A stretch of 32,980 bases of DNA, from assembly GCA_012520735.1 (NCBI GenBank), contig JAAYNR010000025.1, positions 1 through 32,980 on the forward strand, given 5' to 3'. Of the stretch, positions 18,713-27,166 are shown piece after piece. The first letter of the stretch is position 1; each line of letters starts with the position of its first letter. The notes under the pieces were generated by a model that was not told the DNA's origin, did not search any database, and saw nothing but the letters and a program-made list of their open reading frames with translations. A program made the translations under genes and the position numbers. Source of the stretch: Lentisphaerota bacterium. Lineage in GTDB: Bacteria > Verrucomicrobiota > Kiritimatiellia > RFP12 > JAAYNR01.

Positions 18713-20055
18713 TATTTTTTTGCCTTCTCAGTTGCCTTAATATCAAAAAACTTACCCACATCTTTGCCTACGCTCTCTTTTGGCATGAGAAACCTCTGCT
18801 CCTCAAGGTCTATCTGCTGCTGCACCTCTGGCGGCAACTCAAGGTTACGAATAGCCGGCAGTTGGTCAATGTCATCACCCAAAATTGTAGCACGCAGGAA
18901 AATCACCAACTGAGTCTGCACACTTGTCCTGCTGGTACCACGGAAAAGATGCCCCAGAATAGGGATACTGGCCAGAATCGGCACCCGCCGCTCACGCTCC
19001 GCCTCTTCACTCCGTAACAAACCACCAATAGAGACCAACTGCGTACTCCCCAACTCCAGCTCTGTGTTGGCACTGCGTACAGCAATAATTGGTGCCCCGG
19101 TCTTCTCATCATAGCGGGTGACGTTCGAAACCTCAGGGTTCACCTGAAGCCTTATCTTGCCATTATCAACAATAATTGGCGAGATACGTAATTTAATGCC
19201 AACACTTTTAAAAGTGGTCGATGTACTGACCGACCCCGAGGTGATCGTCTGAGTCTGAATCGGCACCTCTTCACCTGTAATAATACTCCCCTCACTGCCG
19301 CGCAGTAAAATCAGGTTGGGTGCTGAGAGTATTTTGGCGCGCCCATTGGTCTCCAGAAAACGGACAAATGAGGTGAGCAGACTCTCAGTACTGGCACTCC
19401 AGCGCATATAAGATAGACTGCCCCGTGTTGCCAGTGGATTACTCCCCGGATCTACAAACGCCCCGGTAAGCCGCCCTACAAAACTCATATAGTCGTTGGG
19501 CAGGTTCGGAATATCAGCAACATTGGCCATACGCTGAAACTCCAAATTGATCTCTTTTTGGAAGTCGCGGTCTATACTGAACTCAATTATCCTCACCTCT
19601 ACCAACACTTGTGACACCGGTTTATCAAGCTGCTCAGCCACCTCCATCAGCAAGTCAATGCTTTCGGCCACATCGGTAATCACCACAGTATCCGACTCCT
19701 CATTGGCCGCTACTGTACCGGCCGGTGTCATAAAACTCTCCAGCGCTTGTGCCAGTGTCTCCCCCTTGATGTGCCGGCAACGGTGAAAACGAACCTCGCG
19801 CACCGCCTTCTTCTCTGCCGCAAAGCCCGCCGCAATCGCCGAATACTGCTCCAGCGCACTGGTTGTATTGTTACGAGAGAGCTCTGGCACCGAATCACCA
19901 GAACCACTCTCCTCGCTCCTCTCCAGTCTCGGTTGTTCACGGCCTGCACCATGCTCACGACCCGGAAACCGTTCTCTCCCCGAGAAATTTTGTGCCATCA
20001 ACACCAAAAAAGGTGAGAGCACCACTAAATTCAAAAATAGCACTTTAATATTCAT
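18712..20055 (-). CDS. Secretin-like outer-membrane protein (GspD/PilQ superfamily)
   Basis: Signal-peptide-like start 'MNIKVLFLNLVVLSPFLVLMAQN', one N-domain-like segment, secretin core 'VLVEVRIIEFSIDRDFQKEI', 'ILSAPNLILLRGSEGSIITGEEVPI', 'GIKLRISPIIVDNGKIRLQVNPEVS', 'LGSTQLVSIGGLLRSEEAERERRVPILASIPILGHLFRG'. Confidence 0.9.
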   Translation of the reverse strand: MNIKVLFLNLVVLSPFLVLMAQNFSGRERFPGREHGAGREQPRLERSEESGSGDSVPELSRNNTTSALEQYSAIAAGFAAEKKAVREVRFHRCRHIKGETLAQALESFMTPAGTVAANEESDTVVITDVAESIDLLMEVAEQLDKPVSQVLVEVRIIEFSIDRDFQKEINLEFQRMANVADIPNLPNDYMSFVGRLTGAFVDPGSNPLATRGSLSYMRWSASTESLLTSFVRFLETNGRAKILSAPNLILLRGSEGSIITGEEVPIQTQTITSGSVSTSTTFKSVGIKLRISPIIVDNGKIRLQVNPEVSNVTRYDEKTGAPIIAVRSANTELELGSTQLVSIGGLLRSEEAERERRVPILASIPILGHLFRGTSRTSVQTQLVIFLRATILGDDIDQLPAIRNLELPPEVQQQIDLEEQRFLMPKESVGKDVGKFFDIKATEKAKK

Positions 20056-20197
20056 CTCTTTTCCCTTTGCTTTAGACAATCTTCCCGTAAATTGATGAAA
20101 AAAGCAAGCACACCATTGTTTTTTCACCTTCCCTTGCTTTGCCGATTACGGCATAATTGTTTCCTGATTACTCAACCGTGAAAGGCGGTTATGTTAT

Positions 20198-20203
20198 TAT
20201 AAT
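20198..20203 (+). promoter_or_regulatory. Possible -10 element (TATAAT) upstream of the 20230 operon
   Basis: TATAAT within an AT-rich stretch about 27 nt upstream of the start. No convincing -35. Confidence 0.3.
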
Positions 20204-20229
20204 TATTTAATCAGCTAAGGAGCTGCAGT

Positions 20230-22296
20230 TTGAGACCTATGAATCCAGGTAAATTTAGTGTCGTATCAGTTTTGGTAATGCTTACATTTGTCGCCTCTGC
20301 CGCCGGGCCTGTTAATGATGTAACACCTGCCGGTAACCCGGTGGTACGTGGTGAGTGGCATGAGAGCATCACAGAAGTATTGGCTGCCGCTGCCGGGACA
20401 GGTGTACCCGTAGTCAGTTTCTGGTCAAACAATGGTTGCTCACGCTGTACTACCGTAGCTCGCCAGGCCGTAAATACTGCTGCCTTTGCCGCCTGGCGGC
20501 AGGAGCGTAAGCTTTTCCTCGTCACCAATGAGGGCAAAACCGGCCTCCCCGGTGAACTCTATGAGTGGACTCGCAATGCCCCCACTAATGATGGTGACGG
20601 CTCATATCCTTTTCTCCGCATCCAGTGGATCGACACCGATGGTACCGTCCGTGTTGACACTCGTATCTCCGGCTACCCTTATCGCACCAGTGCACAAACG
20701 CTTATTAACCGGATTGAGCGTGCGCTCGATGACTCCGCTCCTCCCACCCCACCTCAAGGTGAGGGCGCAGCACCTGTTTTCACCATCACCCAAATCGCAG
20801 AGACTACCCCCACTATTGTCGATTTTGAACTCCGCATCCCTATCGCTCAAACAGAAAATGGTACCCTCCTGCTCGCTCGCAGCGGCGGCAAACTACCCAC
20901 CGGCCTGCGCGCTGTAATCGATCAGGCGAGTCAGGAGCTGATCATCTCCGGCGCCCCGACACGCTCTGGTGCTTACAGCACCTCTTACCGTATCTCCGAA
21001 CGCCGCATCCGTAATACCGTCACCGGTAACGAGGTCAATATCGATCTCACTGTAGTACCGCTTGCAGAGCTCAACCCGGCCGCTGACAGTGCCATCAAGA
21101 GTGAAGGTGTCGTGGTCGACAGTGCCGACACTACCCGCATCACCGGCACCCTCGCCCTCTCTGTCACTCGTAAGGGACGCGCTTCAGCCAAGTATAGCTC
21201 CGCCAACGGCAACATCTCTTTTAAAGGGAAGAACTGGACCACCTACGACGATACAGGCACCGTCGGCGGGCTGTTGGAAAAAGGCGATTACAGCCTCGAT
21301 GTCACCCTCACCCCCGACGGCGTACTCAGTGCCGTGATTGTTGATCCTGCCTATACACAGCCACTTGAAGCCTCTCTCGGCACAGCACGCTGGAGTGCGG
21401 CACAGCAGACCGATGCCTATGTCGGCTATTACACCGCCACGATGATCCCGCAACTCGCTGTTGGCGACTGCGCCCCTATCGGTTACTCACTCCTCACCGT
21501 TAATGCTAAAGCCTCGTCAGCCCGAACCGGCCGTATCAACTACGCCGGACGCCTCGCTAATGGTCAGGCGATAAGCGGTAGCACCACCCTGCAACCACAA
21601 ACAGACGGCAATGCCAATTTCGTCATTTATACCGGCAAACGCACCTACACTGTAGCCGCGCTAATCACTATGGCACCTTATGCCGCTCAGCAAACCCCGA
21701 ATGCACCCAACGCTATCACCTCTTGTAACTCAGTAGAGTCGTACTGGCGATCTACCCTTGGTGCCGCGCAAACCCATTTTGATCTGACACTCAACATATG
21801 CGGTGGCTATTACGATCCACAGGCAGACCTCACCCTCCTGGCCGATAACTATACCGCCGCCGCCCCCTTAAAACTGCTGGCCACCCACATCACCCCCACC
21901 AGCCACCTCTACGGCACCGCCACCACCCTACCTGAGCTCGACCTTAACGTCACTGCCAGCTCCATCACCATAGAGCGTCAGCAGGATAACCCCACCCGAG
22001 CTAAAATCTCTTTAGCCCGCCGTACCGGCATCTTTAAAGGCTCTATGAGAGTACCATTTGCCCTTAACGATAAAACCTCCACCGTCTCAGCCACTTATAT
22101 GGGAGTGTTACTGCCCGGCTTGCATAGCGGCTATTGCGACTGCACAGAAGATAACTCAGAGAACAACTTCTTCCCCTTTGGCCTCGGTGCCTACTGGTTT
22201 AAAGACCGCCTGATTATCAACAACACCCCCCTCTCATTTACAGCCGGCTGGCCTATTACAATAGACAAATCAAACAATGAACCTATTTACAGATAA
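20230..22296 (+). CDS. Secreted protein with N-terminal thioredoxin-like domain followed by putative Ig-like and beta-rich repeats
   Basis: Signal peptide 'NPGKFSVVSVLVMLTFVASAAGP', thioredoxin-like 'VPVVSFWSNNGCSRCTTVARQAV' with CSRC motif, 'LPTGLRAVIDQASQELIISGAPTRSGAYSTSYRISE' putative-Ig-like segment, then beta-rich repeats. TTG start at 20230 sits well behind AAGGAG. Confidence 0.7.
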   Translation: MRPMNPGKFSVVSVLVMLTFVASAAGPVNDVTPAGNPVVRGEWHESITEVLAAAAGTGVPVVSFWSNNGCSRCTTVARQAVNTAAFAAWRQERKLFLVTNEGKTGLPGELYEWTRNAPTNDGDGSYPFLRIQWIDTDGTVRVDTRISGYPYRTSAQTLINRIERALDDSAPPTPPQGEGAAPVFTITQIAETTPTIVDFELRIPIAQTENGTLLLARSGGKLPTGLRAVIDQASQELIISGAPTRSGAYSTSYRISERRIRNTVTGNEVNIDLTVVPLAELNPAADSAIKSEGVVVDSADTTRITGTLALSVTRKGRASAKYSSANGNISFKGKNWTTYDDTGTVGGLLEKGDYSLDVTLTPDGVLSAVIVDPAYTQPLEASLGTARWSAAQQTDAYVGYYTATMIPQLAVGDCAPIGYSLLTVNAKASSARTGRINYAGRLANGQAISGSTTLQPQTDGNANFVIYTGKRTYTVAALITMAPYAAQQTPNAPNAITSCNSVESYWRSTLGAAQTHFDLTLNICGGYYDPQADLTLLADNYTAAAPLKLLATHITPTSHLYGTATTLPELDLNVTASSITIERQQDNPTRAKISLARRTGIFKGSMRVPFALNDKTSTVSATYMGVLLPGLHSGYCDCTEDNSENNFFPFGLGAYWFKDRLIINNTPLSFTAGWPITIDKSNNEPIYR

Positions 22297-22309
22297 GGAG
22301 ACACAACAG

Positions 22310-22672
22310 ATGAAAGTAGCATTCACCACCTCAGGTAACGACCTCAACGCTCCACTCGACCCCCGTTTTGGTCGTGCAACACAGTTCCTGATTTACGACA
22401 CCGAGACAGCAGAGACAGTTGTTGTCGACAACAACCAGAACCTCAACGCCACCCAAGGAGCCGGTATTCAGGCGGCACAAAATTTGGCCGCCAGCGGTGC
22501 CGAAGCTCTGGTCAGCGGCAACTGCGGTCCTAAGGCCTTCCGCGTCCTCACTGCTGCTAATGTCGCCGTCTACTCAACAGCCGCAGCTACCGTAGCCGAG
22601 GCTCTCGAACTCTTTAAGAGTGGTAAACTCGAACAACTCAACACCGCCAATGTTGAAGGCCATTGGGCCTAA
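22310..22672 (+). CDS. NifX/NifB-like (dinitrogenase Fe-Mo cofactor biosynthesis superfamily) protein
   Basis: 'MKVAFTTSGNDLNAPLDPRFGRATQFLIYDTET...AGIQAAQNLAASGAEALVSGNCGPKAFRVL' is typical of the NifX/MTH1175-like fold. GGAG upstream of ATG 22310. Confidence 0.92.
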   Translation: MKVAFTTSGNDLNAPLDPRFGRATQFLIYDTETAETVVVDNNQNLNATQGAGIQAAQNLAASGAEALVSGNCGPKAFRVLTAANVAVYSTAAATVAEALELFKSGKLEQLNTANVEGHWA

Positions 22673-22695
22673 AATCAGCAATTAAAGGATACAAA

Positions 22696-23070
22696 ATGAC
22701 CAAACTCACCCCCCAACTGCTCGAGGCCTTTAACCGCCTTGTCAAACCTCTGGTTCTCACAACCACCGCTACCGATGGTACCCCAAACTCTATCTATGCC
22801 TCTAGCGTAGCCCTGTTTGAAGAGACCATCGTGATAGCCGATAACTACTTCAACAAAACCCGCGCTAATATTGTGGCCGGTGGCAAAGCCTCTATCCTCT
22901 TTATCACTAACGACAAAAAAGCCTACCAGCTTAAAGGGCGTCTAACCTACCACACCTCCGGGCCGGTTTATGACGATATGAAAAAGTGGAACATGCCCCA
23001 ACACCCGGGGCTTGCCGCCGTAACTATGGAAATTGAAGAAGCTTACTCCGGAGCAGAAAGGTTAATCTAA
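22696..23070 (+). CDS. Pyridoxamine 5'-phosphate oxidase (PNPOx)-like flavin-binding family protein
   Basis: 'LVLTTTATDGTPNSIYASSVALFEETIVIADNYFNKTRANIVAGGKASILFITND...AYQLKGRL' is a PNPOx-like split-barrel pattern. Confidence 0.85.
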   Translation: MTKLTPQLLEAFNRLVKPLVLTTTATDGTPNSIYASSVALFEETIVIADNYFNKTRANIVAGGKASILFITNDKKAYQLKGRLTYHTSGPVYDDMKKWNMPQHPGLAAVTMEIEEAYSGAERLI

Positions 23071-23072
23071 TT

Positions 23073-23426
23073 ATGTCAGACACCAAACTCACTATCGCAA
23101 TACCTCTGGCCAATGGCCAGCTATGCCAACACTTTGGCCATTGCCAGCAATTCGCCCTGATCGTAGCCAATCCCGCAAACGGCGAGATAATCTCCTCTAA
23201 TAATCTCACCCCGCCCCCCCATGAGCCAGGCGTCTTGCCACGCTGGCTGGCGGAACAAAATGCCACTCTCATTATTGCCGGTGGCATGGGCCAGCGAGCT
23301 CAAGACCTCTTCACCGAACAAGGGATCAAGGTGGTTGTTGGTGCACCAGTTGGTGCCCCCGCGGAGCTGGTTAAAGCGTACCTGTCCAATACACTCAAAA
23401 CCGGCACAAATAGTTGCGCACATTAG
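23073..23426 (+). CDS. NifX/ORP-like Fe-Mo cofactor biosynthesis superfamily protein
   Basis: 'IAIPLANGQLCQHFGHCQQFALI...LTPPPHEPGVLPRWLAEQNATLIIAGGMGQRAQDLFTEQGIKVVVGAP' closely matches the recognised ORP/NifX-like pattern. Confidence 0.92.
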   Translation: MSDTKLTIAIPLANGQLCQHFGHCQQFALIVANPANGEIISSNNLTPPPHEPGVLPRWLAEQNATLIIAGGMGQRAQDLFTEQGIKVVVGAPVGAPAELVKAYLSNTLKTGTNSCAH

Positions 23427-23451
23427 TAACCACACCGGCAGGGAGTTTGCT

Positions 23452-24276
23452 ATGTCGACCCGCCTCACCATAGTGTCAGATAACCATGCAGCCGACGGAC
23501 TCAAAACTGAACACGGTTTTGCCGTCTGGATCGAACATCTTGATCACCGTATTCTATTCGACACCGGTGAAGGCGACGCTTTTTGGTATAACCTCGACGC
23601 ACTGGCAATCGACATTGCCAGTGCCACTGCTGTTGCCCTCAGCCATGGCCACTACGACCACACCGGCAATCTGGGTGATGTGCTTGAAAAAGCTTCCACT
23701 GCCCAACTCTACTGCCACCCCGGTTGTAATTGTAGCCGCTACAGCATCCGCGAACGGGCCAAACCTATAGGTATGCCGGTAGACTCCGCCGTCACCATGG
23801 CTGCTATGCGTGTTAAAAACCGCCGCGCTGTAACACGTCCCACCACCATTGCGCCGGGAGTCAAACTCAGTGGCCCAATACCACGCGTCACCGATTTTGA
23901 AGATTGCGGTGGCCCGTTTTTCCTCGATAAAGAGGCGGCTAACCCCGACCCCGTACTCGATGATAACGCCCTCTGGTTCGACACCCCGCAAGGTCTGGTT
24001 ATCTGTCTAGGTTGTAGCCATGCCGGATTGATCAACACCCTCACCTACATCACTGAAATCAGCAAGCAGCCACGTATCGCCCTAGTAGTAGGCGGTGCCC
24101 ATCTCGGCAGTGCCTCAACCGAACGGCTCGAAAAAACCGTAGCTGCCCTCGCCAATTTACAAATTTCACGCATGGTCTTCTGCCACTGCAGTGGCGACAC
24201 CGCCACAGCTTACCTTAGCGAAAAACTTGGATCTTATGTCTCATCCGGCTATGCCGGATTTACCGCCGATTTTTAA
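23452..24276 (+). CDS. MBL-fold metallo-hydrolase
   Basis: 'HRILFDTGEGDAFWYN', metal motif 'LSHGHYDHTGNL', 'ICLGCSHAGLINTL', 'HLGSASTERLEKTV'. ATG at 23452 with GGGAG upstream. Confidence 0.92.
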   Translation: MSTRLTIVSDNHAADGLKTEHGFAVWIEHLDHRILFDTGEGDAFWYNLDALAIDIASATAVALSHGHYDHTGNLGDVLEKASTAQLYCHPGCNCSRYSIRERAKPIGMPVDSAVTMAAMRVKNRRAVTRPTTIAPGVKLSGPIPRVTDFEDCGGPFFLDKEAANPDPVLDDNALWFDTPQGLVICLGCSHAGLINTLTYITEISKQPRIALVVGGAHLGSASTERLEKTVAALANLQISRMVFCHCSGDTATAYLSEKLGSYVSSGYAGFTADF

Positions 24277-24310
24277 CTAACCATACCATAAAAACAAAAT
24301 GGAAAATAAA

Positions 24311-25234
24311 ATGAGTAACGATACCCCACACACCGATTGCGAACCCTCAATGTGCGAAAGCTGTAATGTTGCCGACTGCCCCTCGGCCGGCAACACCCAC
24401 CACGCTGAAAATAACCATAACGCGCAGGCCGCCGACCCCCACGCTGATGAGCATAAACTATATGCCCGCATGAGCCGGGTTGGCCGTAAGATCGTCGTCC
24501 TTTCCGGTAAAGGCGGTGTCGGCAAAAGCACCGTTGCCGTCAACATCGCCACCGCCCTCCACTTGGCCGGCAAAAGTGTTGGTATCCTCGATGTCGATAT
24601 CCACGGCCCCAGCATCCCCACTATGCTCGGCGTGGAGCAGGAACGCGTCCATAAAGGTGAAGAAGGCATTCTCCCCGTCGATGCCGACGGAATCAAGGTG
24701 ATGTCGCTCGGCTTCCTCCTTAACAGCATGGACGATGCCGCTATCTGGCGCGGCCCCATGAAGATGAGTGTCATCAAACAGTTTCTCGCCGATGTCGAAT
24801 GGGATGGACTAGATTTCCTTGTCATCGACTCTCCCCCCGGCACTGGCGACGAACCTCTCTCGGTTTGCCAGCTCCTCTCCCCCTTCTCTCCCGGCCTCGA
24901 CGGTGCTGTAGTAGTCACCACCCCCCAACGCGTCGCGGCCATCGATGTCCGCAAATCGGTAAACTTCTGCAAGCAGATGAGCGTACCGGTCATCGGCATC
25001 GTCGAGAACATGAGCGGCTTCGTCTGCCCCGGTTGCGGTGAAGTAACTCAGGTTTTCCGTAGCGGTGGCGGCCAGCGTATCGCCGAAAGTATGGAAGTCC
25101 CCTTCCTCGGCTCGATCCCCATCGACCCGAAAATCGTCGAAGCCGGAGACGGAGGCCAACCCTTTGTGCAACACTTCGCCGATACCGCCACAGCCGTCGC
25201 CATGCGCAAAATTATTGAACCCCTCCTCAAATAA
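24311..25234 (+). CDS. Mrp/NBP35-family P-loop ATP-binding protein (Fe-S carrier type)
   Basis: Cys-rich N-terminus 'CEPSMCESCNVADC', P-loop 'VLSGKGGVGKSTVAVNIA', 'DVDIHGPSIPTMLG', 'DSPPGTGDEPLSV', 'NMSGFVCPGCGEVTQVF' CxxC. An alternative start lies at 24299. Confidence 0.95.
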   Translation: MSNDTPHTDCEPSMCESCNVADCPSAGNTHHAENNHNAQAADPHADEHKLYARMSRVGRKIVVLSGKGGVGKSTVAVNIATALHLAGKSVGILDVDIHGPSIPTMLGVEQERVHKGEEGILPVDADGIKVMSLGFLLNSMDDAAIWRGPMKMSVIKQFLADVEWDGLDFLVIDSPPGTGDEPLSVCQLLSPFSPGLDGAVVVTTPQRVAAIDVRKSVNFCKQMSVPVIGIVENMSGFVCPGCGEVTQVFRSGGGQRIAESMEVPFLGSIPIDPKIVEAGDGGQPFVQHFADTATAVAMRKIIEPLLK

Positions 25235-25305
25235 CAACACCTTACTAAACCGCAAAACATCTCCACCGGAGTTGTTTTACCACCCAATACAGGAATACGC
25301 TATTC

Positions 25306-27132
25306 ATGATTTTAACAATTGCCAGCGGTAAAGGTGGCACCGGAAAAACCACTGTTGCCGTTAACCTCGCTACCGCCCTCGCTGCAGGCGGCAACCATGT
25401 TCACCTGATGGATTGTGACGTCGAGGAACCTAATGACCACCTCTTTGTCCGTCCTACCTTCACCGAAGAGCACCCTGTAACAGTCCTCAAACCACGCTGG
25501 TCACCCAACACCTGCACAGGCTGCGGTGCCTGCGCCGCCGCCTGCAATTATAACGCCATCGCCGTTGTCAAAGATAAAGTGATTATCTTTAACGACCTCT
25601 GCCACTCATGTGGTGCCTGCGCTTATGTTTGCCCCACCGGCTCCATCACCGAACACCTTACCCCCATCGGTAAAGTCCAACACGCCCCGCAGCACCACCC
25701 CTTCCGTTTTACCCACGGCATACTCAACATCGGCGAAGCCCTTGCACCCATGGTAGTAGGAGCCGTCCGTCAACAACGCGACGCAACCGACCCCGAATCT
25801 ATTACCATAATTGATGCCGCCCCCGGGACAGCCTGCTCGGTTGTCGCAGCCGTCAAAAACTCCGACATCGTCCTCCTCGTCACCGAGCCCACCCCTTTCG
25901 GCCTTAACGACCTAAAACTCGCTGTCGGCCTCACCCTCAAACTCGCCGTCCCCACAGCCATTCTCATTAACCGCTCCGACGGCACCGACACCATCATCGC
26001 CGACTACGCTGCCGCCAGCGGCATCCCCATTGCCGGGCGCATCCCCTTCAGCCGTGCGTATGCCGAGGCCTACTCCAGCGGCACCAACCTCAGCGAAAAC
26101 TTCCCCGAGCTCCGTGCCAACCTGCTCCATATTTTCGACAACCTGAAAGGGGCCACACCACCCCCGCCGACCCTTGAAAAATTCTCCATAACCCCCTCCG
26201 CCAAACCCGCTATCCTGCCGTCTGCCTCAGCCACACCACCCGTGCGACACCGTGAGATCACCGTCATCAGCGGTAAAGGCGGCACCGGCAAAACCACTGT
26301 AACCGCCTCCTTTGCCCAGCTTGCCAAACAACCGGTTCTCGCTGATAACGATGTCGATGCCGCCGACCTCCATCTCCTGCTCCGACCCGTTGTCCGTGAA
26401 ATGCACGACTTCATCGGCGGCGTAAAAGCCACCATCATGGCCGAGCAATGCACCGCCTGCGGCCTCTGCGCCAAACTATGCCACTTCAACGCCATCTCAG
26501 CCGACGGCCCAGCCAATACCACTCATACCGCCACCTACCGCATCGACCCCATGGCCTGCGAAGGTTGTGGCCTCTGTCCTCGCGCCTGTCCCGTCAATGC
26601 CATCACCAGCGAACCAAACATCACCGGCCACTGGTTCATCTCCGACACCCCCTTTGGCCCCATGGCTCACGCCCGCCTCGGCATCGCCGAAGAGAACTCA
26701 GGTCGCCTCGTCGCCATGGTTCGCGACCAAGCCGCCAGCCTCGCTGCTCAAAGTGCCCGCCACCTCATTATCGGCGATGGCCCCCCCGGCACCGGCTGCC
26801 CCGTAATCGCCTCCGTCAGCGGCACCGACCTCGTAGTCATCGTCACCGAACCCACCGTCTCCGGCGTACACGACCTCCAGCGCGTCCTCGAACTCACGCA
26901 CCACTTCCAAGTCCCCGCAACTGTCATCATAAACAAATGCGACCTTAATAGCCAACAAGCCAAACACATTGAAACCCTTTGCTCCACCCATGGAGCCACC
27001 ATATCGGGTCATATCCCCTTTGACCCCACCGTAAACAGCGCCCTCATGGCCAGCAAAACCATCATCGACTACGCCCCCGACTCCCCCGCCGCCCAAGCCA
27101 TCGCCACCGCCTGGCAAAACATTCTCCAATAA
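25306..27132 (+). CDS. Tandem fusion of two MinD-family ATPases, each with inserted 2x[4Fe-4S] ferredoxin domain
   Basis: Two P-loops (SGKGGTGKTTVAVN; SGKGGTGKTTVTAS), four CxxCxxCxxxC clusters (CTGCGACAAAC, CHSCGACAYVC, CTACGLCAKLC, CEGCGLCPRAC), and a Pro/Ser-rich linker 'GATPPPPTLEKFSITPSAKPAILPSASATPPV'. Confidence 0.95.
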   Translation: MILTIASGKGGTGKTTVAVNLATALAAGGNHVHLMDCDVEEPNDHLFVRPTFTEEHPVTVLKPRWSPNTCTGCGACAAACNYNAIAVVKDKVIIFNDLCHSCGACAYVCPTGSITEHLTPIGKVQHAPQHHPFRFTHGILNIGEALAPMVVGAVRQQRDATDPESITIIDAAPGTACSVVAAVKNSDIVLLVTEPTPFGLNDLKLAVGLTLKLAVPTAILINRSDGTDTIIADYAAASGIPIAGRIPFSRAYAEAYSSGTNLSENFPELRANLLHIFDNLKGATPPPPTLEKFSITPSAKPAILPSASATPPVRHREITVISGKGGTGKTTVTASFAQLAKQPVLADNDVDAADLHLLLRPVVREMHDFIGGVKATIMAEQCTACGLCAKLCHFNAISADGPANTTHTATYRIDPMACEGCGLCPRACPVNAITSEPNITGHWFISDTPFGPMAHARLGIAEENSGRLVAMVRDQAASLAAQSARHLIIGDGPPGTGCPVIASVSGTDLVVIVTEPTVSGVHDLQRVLELTHHFQVPATVIINKCDLNSQQAKHIETLCSTHGATISGHIPFDPTVNSALMASKTIIDYAPDSPAAQAIATAWQNILQ

Positions 27133-27166
27133 ACAACCCAAAAACCACAAATGAGGCATCCATCTT

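Noticed and set aside
23111-23125. TGGCCAATGGCCA palindrome as an operator
   Set aside because: Inside the coding sequence of the second NifX-like gene; likely chance from codons for LANGQ.
24277-25011. 244-aa minus-strand ORF antisense to the Mrp-like gene
   Set aside because: Antisense to a clear NBP35/Mrp protein; no domain signal.
26448-26948. 166-aa Arg/His-rich plus-strand ORF inside the MinD fusion
   Set aside because: Alternative-frame artefact of the strongly supported ATPase gene.
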